A stretch of 15,174 nt of DNA from assembly GCA_946221825.1 (NCBI GenBank), contig CAMINA010000016.1, positions 1 through 15,174 on the forward strand, given 5' to 3'. Within the stretch, counting starts at the first letter, position 1. Each line of letters starts with the position of its first letter. Below, in pieces: positions 1-8,291 of the stretch. A model generated the notes under the pieces. The model saw only the letters and a list, made by a program, of their open reading frames with translations. It did not search any database and had not been told where the DNA came from. Made by a program: the position numbers and the translations under genes. This stretch comes from an uncultured Nesterenkonia sp. GTDB lineage: Bacteria; Actinomycetota; Actinomycetes; Actinomycetales; Micrococcaceae.

Positions 1-789
1 GCTGCCGACCTGATCCACCGCTCCCCCGTAGCGGCGGTCCCGCTGGGCATAGATCTCCACGGCATCCCAGAGAGTGGTCCGGTCCACGTCAGGCCAGAGA
101 GTGTCCAGGAACACCATCTCTGCGTAGGCGGACTGCCACAGCAGAAAGTTGGAGAACCGCTGCTCACCGGAGGTGCGCAGGAAGAGGTCGACGTCGGGCA
201 CATCGGGTTCGTCCAGGTGCGCGGCCACCGTCGACTCCCGGATGCGCCGAGGGTCGAGCGTGCCGGACGCTGCCTTCTCCGCGATCTGCCGGACGGCCTC
301 GGTGATCTCGGCGCGACCGCCGTAGTTCACGCACATGGTCAGCGTGCAGCGATCGTTGCTCGCCGTCTGTTCCTCAGAGAGCTCCAGCTCTCTGATCACC
401 GAGCGCCAGAGTCTGGGCCGGCGGCCGTTCCACCGGACGCGCACGCCCCAGGAGTCCAGGACCTCCCGACGACGGCGCAGCACATCCCGAGAGAAGCCCA
501 TCAGGAAGCGCACCTCATCCGGTGACCGCTTCCAGTTCTCTGTGGAGAATGCGTAGACGCTCACGTGCTTGATGCCCATCTGCACCGCACCGGCCATGAC
601 ATCCATCAGCGCCGCTTCACCGGCTCGGTGACCTTCGGTGCGGGGCAGGCCGCGCTGATTAGCCCAACGTCCGTTGCCATCCATGACGATGGCCACATGC
701 TGAGGCACGAACTGTGCAGGAATCGACGGCGGCTGGGCTCCGGCTTCGTGGGGCCAGGGCTCCGCATACTCAGAAGGCATGGTGACCAT
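1..789 (-). CDS. uppS: Isoprenyl (undecaprenyl/decaprenyl) diphosphate synthase, 3' end cut by window edge
   Basis: Cis-prenyltransferase that adds isopentenyl units to make the C50-C55 lipid carrier used for peptidoglycan and other wall polymers; it acts at the cytosolic face of the membrane. The reading frame is open from 789 to base 1 (263 codons) without a stop, so the last residues are lost. Seen in the translation: MDGNGRWA near residues 36-43 with the catalytic Asp 37, FSTENWKR at 81-88, and RTSGEQR at 205-211 followed by FLLWQSAYAE, all signature blocks of the family. Family length is about 250-270 residues, so nearly the whole protein is present. Two in-frame ATG codons (789 and 780) are possible; neither has a clear ribosome binding site, and the choice is open. 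It lies 24 bases behind recO and probably shares the leuA-recO transcript. Whether the product is C50 or C55 cannot be told from sequence alone. Confidence 0.95.
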   Translation of the reverse strand, partial: MVTMPSEYAEPWPHEAGAQPPSIPAQFVPQHVAIVMDGNGRWANQRGLPRTEGHRAGEAALMDVMAGAVQMGIKHVSVYAFSTENWKRSPDEVRFLMGFSRDVLRRRREVLDSWGVRVRWNGRRPRLWRSVIRELELSEEQTASNDRCTLTMCVNYGGRAEITEAVRQIAEKAASGTLDPRRIRESTVAAHLDEPDVPDVDLFLRTSGEQRFSNFLLWQSAYAEMVFLDTLWPDVDRTTLWDAVEIYAQRDRRYGGAVDQVGS

Positions 790-813
790 TATCGGGCATA
801 GCGCAGGTCAGGT

Positions 814-1566
814 TCATCCGTACGCTCCGCCGGACATCGATCGCAGCGGCCGCTCCAGATGATGCTGGACGTAGCTGCCCACCACAGAGCTGGCCTCATG
901 ACGGTCCTGAGCAGCGGCACCTCGGGTCTGCTCCCACCGGCCGTGCTGCAGGGCCTGGAGCAGATCGGCGGTTCCCCGTGTGAGGCTGCGGGTGCCGGGC
1001 GGCCGACAGTCCGGACAGACGGGTCCCCCGGCGGCGGGGTGGAACCCGTCCTGCAGGCCCGGCCGCCCGCAGGAGACACAGGCGTTCCAGGTGATCGCCC
1101 AGCCCGCCGCGCTGAGTGCCCGCAGGAGATAGGAGTTCAGGATCAGATCCGGGCCATGGACTCCCCGGGCCAGCGCTGACAGCGCTCCATGCAGCAGGGT
1201 GAACTGCCCGGAGGTGGAGCCGTCATCCGACTCGGTCACCCGCTCCGCCGCCTCTGCCATCGTGTGAGCCGCCATATATTTCTCATAGTCTGCGGCGATA
1301 TCTGGACCGTAGGCCCCTTTCGAGGTGGCCTGCGTGGCGATGTCCAGGCTCCGTCCGTGGACGAACTGGACATCGGCGACCATGAACGGCTCCAGCGTGG
1401 CACCGAACTTGGAGGAGGTCCGGCGCACCCCCTTGGCCACCGCGCGGACCAACCCATGGGAGGCCGTCAGCGTGGTGAGGATGCGGTCGGCCTCCCCCAG
1501 GTTCTGGGTCCGCAGGACGATCGCGGCATCACGGTAGCTGCGCGAAGCGAAGGTGGAGCCGGCCAT
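814..1566 (-). CDS. recO: DNA repair protein RecO
   Basis: Recombination mediator that, with RecR, loads RecA onto SSB-coated single-stranded DNA in the RecF pathway and also anneals complementary strands. The 250-residue product has the usual N-terminal OB-fold opening (FASRSYRDAAIVLRTQNLGEADRIL, read here in two halves, residues 6-30) and a helical C-terminal half with a four-cysteine zinc site: C163-x2-C166 and C184-x2-C187. The length is normal. The ATG at 1566 matches where the family begins, although only a weak GGA precedes it. The gene starts 33 bases after leuA and ends 24 bases before uppS, so it is probably co-transcribed with both. Nothing is missing or unusual in the sequence. 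Confidence 0.96.
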   Translation of the reverse strand: MAGSTFASRSYRDAAIVLRTQNLGEADRILTTLTASHGLVRAVAKGVRRTSSKFGATLEPFMVADVQFVHGRSLDIATQATSKGAYGPDIAADYEKYMAAHTMAEAAERVTESDDGSTSGQFTLLHGALSALARGVHGPDLILNSYLLRALSAAGWAITWNACVSCGRPGLQDGFHPAAGGPVCPDCRPPGTRSLTRGTADLLQALQHGRWEQTRGAAAQDRHEASSVVGSYVQHHLERPLRSMSGGAYG

Positions 1567-1599
1567 GGATCCAGCGTACTGCGCCGTCGGCGCCCGTGA

Positions 1600-3354
1600 T
1601 CACTCGGCGTCGCGCAGGGCGCGGTTCACCGCGGAGATGACAGCCTGCAGGGAGGCAGTGGTGGTGTTGTGGTCCAGGCCCACTCCCCAGAGCACCCGCT
1701 CGCCGATGGCCAGCTCCACGAAGGAGGCGGCCTGGGCGTCGCCGCCCTGGCTCATGGCATGTTCGGTGTAGTCCAGCAGGCGGACGTCGACGCCGTCGCG
1801 ACCGAGGATCTCGAGCAGCGAGGCGATGGGGCCGTTGGCATCAGCCGTCTGATGCGTCCAGCGCCCCCCGATCTGCAGCTGGATGTCCATGGAGAACTCG
1901 CCGTCGTCGTCGGTGGTCGTCTCCACCTTGCCCACACGATAGTGGCCCCACTGCTCACCTTCGCCCTCGGAGGGGAGGTACTCATCGCTGAAGACCCTCC
2001 AGATCTCCTCACCGGAGACCTCGCCGCCGACGTCGTCGGCGCGGCGCTGGATGACCCCGGAGAACTCGACCTGGGCCCGACGGGGCAGATCGAGACCGTG
2101 TTCGGTCTTGAGCAGATAGGCCACCCCGCCCTTGCCGGACTGGGAGTTCACGCGGATGACAGCCTCGTAGCTGCGACCGATGTCCTTCGGATCGATGGGG
2201 AGGTAGGGCACGGCCCAGGTGATCTCGTCCACGGACCGGCCCTCGCGCTCGGCTCGGGCGTTGATGTGGTCGAAGCCCTTGTTGATCGCGTCCTGGTGGG
2301 ACCCGGAGAAGGCGGTGAAGACCAGATCGCCGGCCCAGGGAGAGCGCTCAGCCACCGGCATCTGGTTGCAGTACTCGGCAGTCCGCTTGATCTCATCCAT
2401 CGAGGAGAAGTCGATCTCCGGATCGATGCCCTGGCTGAAGAGGTTCATGCCCAGGGTCACCAGATCCACATTGCCGGTGCGCTCTCCATTGCCGAAGAGG
2501 CAGCCTTCGATGCGGTCGGCCCCTGCTTTGTACCCCAGCTCTGCCGCGGCAACGCCGGTGCCGCGGTCGTTGTGCGGGTGCAGAGAGAGGATGATGGAGT
2601 CCCGGTTGCGCAGGTTCCGGTGCATCCACTCGATGGAATCGGCGTAGACATCCGGGGTGGACATCTCCACCGTGGCCGGCAGGTTCACGATCACCGGCCG
2701 CTCGGCAGTGGCTCCGAAGGTCTCGACCACTTCGTCGGAGATGTGTGCGGCGAAGTCCAGCTCCGTACCGGTGAAGGACTCCGGAGAGTATTGGTACCGG
2801 ATGTCGGTCTGGGTGCCGGAGGTGGCCAGCAGCTGCTCCTCGTATTTGCGGCACAGCCGAGCGCCCTGGGTCGCGATGTCGACGATTCCCGGCTTGTCCT
2901 GTTTGAAGACGACCTCACGCTGGAGCACCGAGGTGGAGTTGTACAGGTGAACGATGGCGCGCGGAGCACCTTCCAGGGCTTCGAAGGTCCGCTCGATCAG
3001 ATGCTCGCGGGCCTGGGTCAACACCTGGATGTAGACGTCCTGGGGGATCTTGTCCTGCTCGATGAGCTGGCGGACGAAGTCGAAGTCGGTCTGTGAAGCC
3101 GAGGGGAAGCCCACCTCGATCTCCTTGTAGCCCATCCGGACCAGCAGGTCGAACATGCGGTGCTTGCGGTCCGGGGTCATCGGATCGATCAGAGCCTGGT
3201 TGCCGTCGCGCAGGTCCACAGCGCACCAGCGCGGAGCTTCAGCGATCGTCTTCGCCGGCCACGTGCGGTCGGGCAGAGAGACCGTGATCTGGTCCTGGAA
3301 GGGGACATACCGGTGGAACGGCATTCCGGAGGGCTTCTGCAGCTTCTGCATCAT
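1600..3354 (-). CDS. leuA: 2-isopropylmalate synthase
   Basis: First committed enzyme of leucine synthesis: condenses acetyl-CoA with 2-oxoisovalerate to give 2-isopropylmalate. It is the long form (584 residues) found in Actinobacteria and yeast. The TIM-barrel domain shows LRDGNQAL at residues 48-55 and the metal-binding HPHNDRGTG at 259-267, then GNGERTGN at 288-295; the C-terminal part from about residue 450 is the LeuA dimer regulatory domain that mediates feedback inhibition by leucine. Two ATG codons stand in tandem. The AAAGGA ribosome site lies 3 bases before the first (3354) and 6 before the second (3351), so the second is better placed. A long leader with a leucine-rich peptide lies upstream (see leader entries). 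recO follows after 33 bases. Confidence 0.97.
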   Translation of the reverse strand: MMQKLQKPSGMPFHRYVPFQDQITVSLPDRTWPAKTIAEAPRWCAVDLRDGNQALIDPMTPDRKHRMFDLLVRMGYKEIEVGFPSASQTDFDFVRQLIEQDKIPQDVYIQVLTQAREHLIERTFEALEGAPRAIVHLYNSTSVLQREVVFKQDKPGIVDIATQGARLCRKYEEQLLATSGTQTDIRYQYSPESFTGTELDFAAHISDEVVETFGATAERPVIVNLPATVEMSTPDVYADSIEWMHRNLRNRDSIILSLHPHNDRGTGVAAAELGYKAGADRIEGCLFGNGERTGNVDLVTLGMNLFSQGIDPEIDFSSMDEIKRTAEYCNQMPVAERSPWAGDLVFTAFSGSHQDAINKGFDHINARAEREGRSVDEITWAVPYLPIDPKDIGRSYEAVIRVNSQSGKGGVAYLLKTEHGLDLPRRAQVEFSGVIQRRADDVGGEVSGEEIWRVFSDEYLPSEGEGEQWGHYRVGKVETTTDDDGEFSMDIQLQIGGRWTHQTADANGPIASLLEILGRDGVDVRLLDYTEHAMSQGGDAQAASFVELAIGERVLWGVGLDHNTTTASLQAVISAVNRALRDAE

Positions 3355-3400
3355 GCGTCCTTTTCAGAGGTGGGAGCTTGATCGGGGGCGGCCGAAATGG

Positions 3401-3502
3401 GGAGCCGGTATCAGATGCCGGTGACTCCGCAGCGGGGACTCGACCAGGAAGCCGTGCGCAGGATGGCGCCGCTAGGCGCGCGCAGGCTCTTCCCCGCTGC
3501 GG
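3401..3502 (-). promoter_or_regulatory. leuA attenuator-like leader structure
   Basis: Seen: a perfect 12-base inverted repeat pairs 3491-3502 (just after the Leu codons of the leader peptide) with 3427-3438 (CCGCAGCGGGGA on plus). The enclosed segment has a small hairpin (GCGCC 3466-3470, loop GCTA, GGCGC 3475-3479). A second hairpin, 3401-3428, has stems GGAG/CTCC and CCGGTA/TGCCGG around a TCAGA loop; it shares two bases with the 3' arm of the long stem, so the two compete slightly. After it the transcript reads CCCCAUUUC, only a poor U-tract. Inferred: ribosome stalling on the CTA run changes which stem forms and so the output of leuA, by termination or by access to the start. The mechanism is not decided by the sequence. 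Confidence 0.5.
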
Positions 3503-3546
3503 CGGAGAAGCTCTAGTAGTAGCCCGAGACGCGTGATGATCTGCAC
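3472..3546 (-). CDS. Putative leuA leader peptide (24 codons, leucine-rich)
   Basis: A short frame begins with GTG at 3546 and ends with TAG at 3472. It reads MQIITRLGLLLELLRR and then eight more residues. Six of its 24 codons are Leu, including three consecutive CTA codons (3522-3514), the codon that is rarest for Leu in high-GC genomes, then CTT CTC two codons later. It lies about 120 bases before leuA, exactly where an attenuation leader would be. There is no Shine-Dalgarno sequence; a possible -10 (TACGGT, 3559-3554) would start transcription at or just before the GTG, giving a leaderless peptide. An ATG overlapping the GTG by one base (3548) opens another frame of 11 codons without Leu, which I consider less likely. 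Known: attenuation-type leaders and a conserved leader element have been described before actinobacterial leuA genes. Inferred: this peptide senses leucyl-tRNA. Confidence 0.6.
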   Translation of the reverse strand: MQIITRLGLLLELLRRSGEEPARA

Positions 3547-3558
3547 ATTTCCGACCGT

Positions 3559-3587
3559 AGCATGACGGTGCCGCAGCCGCAGGTCAC
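3559..3587 (-). promoter_or_regulatory. Possible promoter of the leuA leader
   Basis: On the minus strand GTGACC (3587-3582) lies 17 bases before CATGCT (3564-3559), a weak sigma-70-like pair. A second possible -10, TACGGT, overlaps it at 3559-3554. Either would place the transcription start around 3546-3552, at the start of the leader peptide. The matches are weak, so this is a positional guess. Confidence 0.3.
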
Positions 3588-3596
3588 GCCAGCAAC

Positions 3597-3625
3597 GTCC
3601 AGACTCTGGACTCTGGGCTCTGATG
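3597..3625. repeat. Heptamer repeat patch with 15-base palindrome, after era
   Basis: Three 7-base units run TCTGGAC, TCTGGGC, TCTGATG (3605-3625). The first is also the right arm of a perfect interrupted palindrome, GTCCAGA-C-TCTGGAC (3597-3611). The same heptamer makes up the repeat patch at 7093-7128. It lies 30 bases beyond the era stop and upstream of the leuA leader. The function is unknown. It could weakly help end the era transcript, but there is no U-tract. Confidence 0.6.
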
Positions 3626-3654
3626 GCATGGTCAGAAACGCGTAGCCCGCCCGA

Positions 3655-4644
3655 TCAGAAGCCCAAGCGACCCAGCTTCTTGGCGTCACGCTGCCACTCC
3701 TTGGTGACTTTGACGTGCAGGTCCAGATACACCGGGGTGCCCAGCAGGCGCCTGATGCCTTCGCGCGCCTGGCTGCCGATCTGTTTGAGTCGGGCCCCTC
3801 CGCGGCCGATGATGATCGCCTTCTGCGAATCCCGCTCCACGTGGATGGTGGCATGCACATCGATCAGTGGGCGGTCCTCGTCCCGGCCTTCGCGCGGCAG
3901 CAGCTCCTCGACGGTCACCGCGATGGAGTGCGGAAGCTCATCGCGGACGTCCTCCAGAGCCGCCTCCCGGATCAGTTCAGAGACCATGACGGCCTCCGGC
4001 TCATCGGTCAGCTCACCTTCGGGGTAGAGCGGCGGAGAGAGCGGCATCATGCCGGCCAGCTCATCAGCCACCGTGTCCACCTGTTCGCCCGCCGTCGCCG
4101 AGACCGGGATGATCGCCTCGAAGCCCTCGGCCTGCTTGCGTTCGCCGGCCAGGTGCTCACGTCCGAGCAGATCCACGGCGATCAGCTGCTCGGCCAGCTG
4201 GCTGCGTGACACCTTATCGGTCTTGGTGACCAGGGCGACCACGCGCTTATGCGGCACTTTGGTCAGCTGCGAGGCGATGAAGCGGTCACCCGGGCCGATC
4301 TTCTCATCAGCGGGGAGGCAGAACCCCACCACATCGACTTCGGAGAGCGTGTCGATCACCAGGTCGTTGAGCCGCTGGCCCAGCAGCGTCCGCGGGCGGT
4401 GCAGTCCGGGAGTGTCCACCAGGACGAGCTGAGCGCCGCTGCGCTGCTCATCGGCCGGGCGGTTCACGATGCCGCGGATCGTGTGCCGCGTGGTCTGGGG
4501 CTTGGAGGAGGTGATCGCCACCTTCTCTCCCACCAGCGCGTTCGTCAGTGTCGACTTACCTGCATTCGGGCGGCCCACGAAGCTGGCGAATCCCGCACGG
4601 AAGTTCTCGTCGAACTCGGGGAACACGGTCGGTCCTGCGGTCAT
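3655..4644 (-). CDS. era: GTPase Era
   Basis: Essential GTPase that binds the 3' end of 16S rRNA and helps mature the 30S subunit. The 329-residue protein has a GTPase domain with G1 GRPNAGKST at 24-32, the G2 region QTTRHT at 50-55, G3 DTPG at 77-80, G4 TKTD at 140-143 and G5 SAT at 182-184, followed by a KH domain with GRGGARLKQIG at 280-290. G4 is TKTD instead of the usual NKxD, which I believe is normal for actinobacterial Era. AGGAGA seven bases before the ATG is a good ribosome site. The start overlaps the stop of a tiny upstream frame as ATGA. era closes the hrcA-dnaJ-rsmE-phoH-ybeY-era series; YbeY and RsmE act on the same 16S rRNA region, so the grouping makes functional sense. Confidence 0.97.
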   Translation of the reverse strand: MTAGPTVFPEFDENFRAGFASFVGRPNAGKSTLTNALVGEKVAITSSKPQTTRHTIRGIVNRPADEQRSGAQLVLVDTPGLHRPRTLLGQRLNDLVIDTLSEVDVVGFCLPADEKIGPGDRFIASQLTKVPHKRVVALVTKTDKVSRSQLAEQLIAVDLLGREHLAGERKQAEGFEAIIPVSATAGEQVDTVADELAGMMPLSPPLYPEGELTDEPEAVMVSELIREAALEDVRDELPHSIAVTVEELLPREGRDEDRPLIDVHATIHVERDSQKAIIIGRGGARLKQIGSQAREGIRRLLGTPVYLDLHVKVTKEWQRDAKKLGRLGF

Positions 4645-4700
4645 CGTACTGTCTCCTGTTCAGCCTCGGCCTCTGCCATGACGCTCGTTCGCGGGATCAC
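4641..4700 (-). other. Tiny open frame between ybeY and era (19 codons, or 12 from its ATG)
   Basis: After the ybeY stop and one codon, a GTG at 4700 opens a frame that reads VIPRTSVMAEAEAEQETVR and stops with a TGA overlapping the era ATG (ATGA). An internal ATG at 4679 gives 12 codons. It has no convincing ribosome site. In many Actinobacteria a CBS-domain (CorC/TlyC-like) gene lies at this place and is absent here. The frame could be a scar of that gene, a coupling peptide that brings ribosomes to era, or chance. I do not claim it is a functional gene. Confidence 0.25.
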
Positions 4701-4703
4701 GGG

Positions 4704-5227
4704 TCAGGCCTCCGTGGGAGCGGGACTCGGACGGCCGAGGAACTCCTCCAGCAGCGTCCTCTGCAGGGAGAACATCTCGCGCCGATCATCAGGATCGGCA
4801 TGATCATGTCCCAGCAGGTGCAGAACCCCGTGGACGCAGAGCAGGGCCAGCTCGTCCTCCGGCGCGTGCCCGGCCGCCTCGGCCTGACGCCGCGCCACCT
4901 CCGGCGACAGCACGATGTCACCCAGCACTCCCTCGTCCACCGGCGCGTCCGCTGTGCCGGGGACGAGTTCGTCCATGGGGAAGCTCATCACGTCCGTGGT
5001 GTCCGGAAGGTCCATCCATTCGCGGTGCAGCTGTTCCATCTGCGCGTCGTCGATCAGCGTCACGGAGAGCTCCACCTGCCCAGCCAGGTGCAGACGGCGG
5101 TAGAGATGAGCAGTGAGCCGGCCGAGGATCCCAAGATGCTCCGCGGTGACCCAGTCGCTTCCTGAGCTGTCCTCCACGGCGACGCCGGGCGGCGTCGGGA
5201 GGGTGGGCGGCGTCGGGGTGGGATCGC

Positions 5228-5231
<4 letters not shown>
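4704..5231 (-). CDS. ybeY: Endoribonuclease YbeY (rRNA maturation factor)
   Basis: Single-strand endoribonuclease needed for 16S rRNA 3' end processing and 70S quality control. The 175-residue protein carries the UPF0054 zinc motif HGVLHLLGHDH, with metal ligands H134, H138 and H144, preceded by the typical TDVMSFPMDE (79-88) and GDIVLSPE. The first 16 residues (a Pro/Thr run encoded by an 18-base near-duplication at 5187-5218) have no counterpart in the core family. The conserved part starts near GVAVEDSSG, so a later GTG start (V17 or V19) is possible. As drawn, its ATG overlaps the phoH stop by four bases (ATGA), which argues for translational coupling and for the long form. era follows after 59 bases. 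Confidence 0.94.
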
Positions 5232-6271
<1,040 letters not shown>

Positions 6272-6296
6272 GTGAGCCCCATTCTAGCGCGGTCGC

Positions 6297-7064
6297 TCAC
6301 CAATCCCAGCGTCCGAGCAGAATCTGTGCTCCGGCGATGCCCGCGGGGCCCGCGGTCGATGACCGCAGCACGCTGCCCCCCAGACGAGCAGTGCGTGCCC
6401 CGGCCTCGGTGAGCTGGCCGATCTCGGCCTCGGAGATCCCACCCTCCGGGCCCACCACCAGGTGCAGCTCCCGCAGGTCGGGAGCCTGAAGCTGCTCCAG
6501 CACGGAGGCCAGCGAAACCTCCTCGGCCTCGTGGAGGACCACGACGCCGACTCCCGGATCCTCAGAGAGGCTGCGGAGATACTGGGCTGTCGTATGCAGC
6601 TCACGCACCTGCGGCACCGAGGTGCGGCGCGTCTGCTTGGCAGCGGTGGTCACCGTGCTGACCCACTCTGCATGCTTCTTGGCCTCACGTCCGGCCTTCC
6701 ATCGGGCCACCGAGCGTTCCGCCTGCCACGGGATCACCGCGTCGACGCCGAGCTCCGTGGCCGACTCCACGGCCTGGATGTCGCGCTTATCCTTGGCCAG
6801 ACCTTGGACCAGCACCAGAGCCGGATGCTCCTGAGGCTCTTCGGAGACCTCCTGGACCTCGACGACCAGTTCTCCGGCGCCAGCGTCGAGGATCACGCCC
6901 AAGACCTTCAGACGCTGAGTGTCGGAGAGCAGCACCTGCTCCCCCGCCGCCAGACGCATCACAGTGGCGGCATGGTGGCCCTCGGCCCCGTCCACGGTGA
7001 TCTGGGAGCCGGGCGCGAGCCCGTCCAGACGTCCGGGGCTCAGGTGGAACAGCGGAGCAGTCAC
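6297..7064 (-). CDS. rsmE: 16S rRNA (uracil-1498-N3)-methyltransferase RsmE
   Basis: SPOUT-class methyltransferase that uses S-adenosylmethionine to make m3U1498 in helix 44 of 16S rRNA. The 255-residue protein has the N-terminal PUA-like domain (with the GHHAATVMRL block at 29-38) and the knotted SAM site formed by LVVGPEGGIS at 202-211 and LGGSVLRSSTAG at 228-239. The start is GTG at 7064, with a strong GAGGAGG eight bases before it, so this start is well supported. It follows dnaJ by 57 bases and precedes phoH by 25. The order dnaJ-rsmE is common in bacteria. Confidence 0.95.
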   Translation of the reverse strand: MTAPLFHLSPGRLDGLAPGSQITVDGAEGHHAATVMRLAAGEQVLLSDTQRLKVLGVILDAGAGELVVEVQEVSEEPQEHPALVLVQGLAKDKRDIQAVESATELGVDAVIPWQAERSVARWKAGREAKKHAEWVSTVTTAAKQTRRTSVPQVRELHTTAQYLRSLSEDPGVGVVVLHEAEEVSLASVLEQLQAPDLRELHLVVGPEGGISEAEIGQLTEAGARTARLGGSVLRSSTAGPAGIAGAQILLGRWDW

Positions 7065-7092
7065 AGCGGGTGCCTCCTCATCGGCAGTGTGG

Positions 7093-7128
7093 TCTGGGCT
7101 CTGGGCTCTAGGATCTGGGCTCTAGAGC
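7093..7128. repeat. Heptamer repeat patch overlapping the dnaJ stop
   Basis: Five 7-base units stand head to tail: TCTGGGC (7093), TCTGGGC (7100), TCTAGGA (7107), TCTGGGC (7114), TCTAGAG (7121). The last part holds an inverted repeat, GCTCTAG (7105-7111) and CTAGAGC (7122-7128), with a 10-base loop. The last codons and TAG stop of dnaJ lie inside it. The unit is the same as in the patch at 3605-3625. There is no U-tract, so a terminator is unlikely; pausing or protection of the dnaJ message is possible. Confidence 0.65.
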
Positions 7129-8240
7129 GCGTCCCAACGTTCGCGCAGCTTGGCGAAGACTCCGCGGTGCTCGGTGGTGGACTCACCGAGCTCCTCACCG
7201 CGGTCCTCGGCGAACTCGCGCAGCAGCTCCTTCTGCCGGTCGCTGAGCTTGGACGGGGTCTCCACCTTCAGGTGCACCTTGATGGCGCCCCGTCCGGAGC
7301 CGCGGAGGTGGCCGATCCCGCGATCGCGCAGGGTCAGCACCTCACCGGACTGGGTGCCCGGCTTCACTTCGAGCTCCTCCGGTCCGTCGAAGGTCTCCAA
7401 AGTGACCGTGGTCCCCAGTGCGGCAGCTGTCATCGGAACCGAGACGGTCGCGTGCAGGTCGTTGCCGCGTCGGGTGAAGACCTCGTGCGGGCGGATGTCC
7501 ACTTCGATGAACAGGTCGCCGGAGGGCCCGCCGGCCATGCCGGCCTCGCCCTCGCCGCCGAGGTGGATGCGGTTGCCCTTGTCCACACCGGCCGGGATCT
7601 TGACCTTCAGGCTGCGCCGCTCACGCACCCGGCCCTGACCGTCGCACTCCTGGCAGGGGTCCTCGATGATGTTGCCGAAGCCGCTGCAGCGGGCGCAGGT
7701 CTCGGTCTGGATGACCGTGCCGAGGATGGAGCGCATGGGGCGCTGCACCTGGCCCTGGCCGTGGCAGTCCGGGCAGGTGCTCGGCGTCGTGCCCTCGCGG
7801 GTGCAGCTGCCCTCGCAGACGGTGCAGGTGACCGCGGTCTCGAACTCGACCTCCTTGGTGGTGCCGAAGACGGCGTCCTCCAGGTCGATCTTGACCCGCA
7901 GCAGGGAGTCCTGGCCGCGGCGGGTGCGGGAGGCAGGCCCGGAGGCTCCGCCGCCGAAGAAGGTCTCGAAGATGTCGCTGAAGCCGCCGAAGCCTCCCCC
8001 TCCGCCGGGGAAGCCGCCTGCTGCGCGGCCGTTCTCGTCGCCGGTGGCGTCATAGTTGCGGCGCTTCTCCGGATCGGACAGGACCTCGTAGGCGCGGCCG
8101 AGCGTCTTGAACTGCTCAGCGGCGTCGTCGGAGGGGTTGACGTCCGGGTGGAGCTTGCGCGCCTTCTTCCGGTACGCCTTCTTGATGTCCTCGGTCGACG
8201 CGTCACGGCTGACGCCGAGTGCCTCGTAGTAGTCAGTCAA
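7122..8240 (-). CDS. dnaJ: Chaperone DnaJ (second actinobacterial type, DnaJ2)
   Basis: Hsp40 co-chaperone that delivers clients to DnaK and stimulates its ATPase. The 372-residue protein has a J domain with HPD at 31-33, a Gly/Phe-rich linker (about 75-98), a cysteine-rich zinc domain with CxxC pairs at 139-142, 156-159, 182-185 and 196-199, and a C-terminal substrate-binding region. The first zinc repeat reads CTVCEGSC, where the usual CxGxG glycine is Cys; I believe this is usual in the DnaJ copy linked to hrcA in Actinobacteria. The start is TTG (8240), preceded by GAAGGG at good spacing, with no ATG or GTG upstream in frame, and the J domain begins right there. It lies 51 bases after hrcA, so it is under CIRCE/HrcA control. 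Confidence 0.96.
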   Translation of the reverse strand: MTDYYEALGVSRDASTEDIKKAYRKKARKLHPDVNPSDDAAEQFKTLGRAYEVLSDPEKRRNYDATGDENGRAAGGFPGGGGGFGGFSDIFETFFGGGASGPASRTRRGQDSLLRVKIDLEDAVFGTTKEVEFETAVTCTVCEGSCTREGTTPSTCPDCHGQGQVQRPMRSILGTVIQTETCARCSGFGNIIEDPCQECDGQGRVRERRSLKVKIPAGVDKGNRIHLGGEGEAGMAGGPSGDLFIEVDIRPHEVFTRRGNDLHATVSVPMTAAALGTTVTLETFDGPEELEVKPGTQSGEVLTLRDRGIGHLRGSGRGAIKVHLKVETPSKLSDRQKELLREFAEDRGEELGESTTEHRGVFAKLRERWDAL

Positions 8241-8291
8241 TGCTTGCCCTTCGATCTGCTCGGTCAGTAGGTGCGGTTGTCTCAGGTGCTG

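Noticed and set aside
1669..3096. A 475-codon plus-strand open frame opposite leuA
   Set aside because: Antisense shadow of a well-conserved gene, with no ribosome site and no recognisable domain.
3513..3548. The 11-codon ATG frame in the leuA leader as a cysteine-type leader peptide
   Set aside because: It has a single Cys, no run of one amino acid, and lies before leuA; the overlapping Leu-rich frame explains the site better.
4216..4227. Era G4 motif TKTD instead of NKxD as a damaged GTPase
   Set aside because: All other G motifs are intact, and I recall TKTD as the normal form in actinobacterial Era proteins.
7105..7128. Inverted repeat at the dnaJ stop as an intrinsic terminator
   Set aside because: The stem has only seven pairs, no U-tract follows, and rsmE downstream is expected to be co-transcribed.
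6462..8270. A 602-codon plus-strand open frame across rsmE and dnaJ
   Set aside because: It is antisense to two unmistakable genes, has low-complexity Gly/Ala/Leu composition, and matches no family I know. It is a byproduct of high third-position GC.
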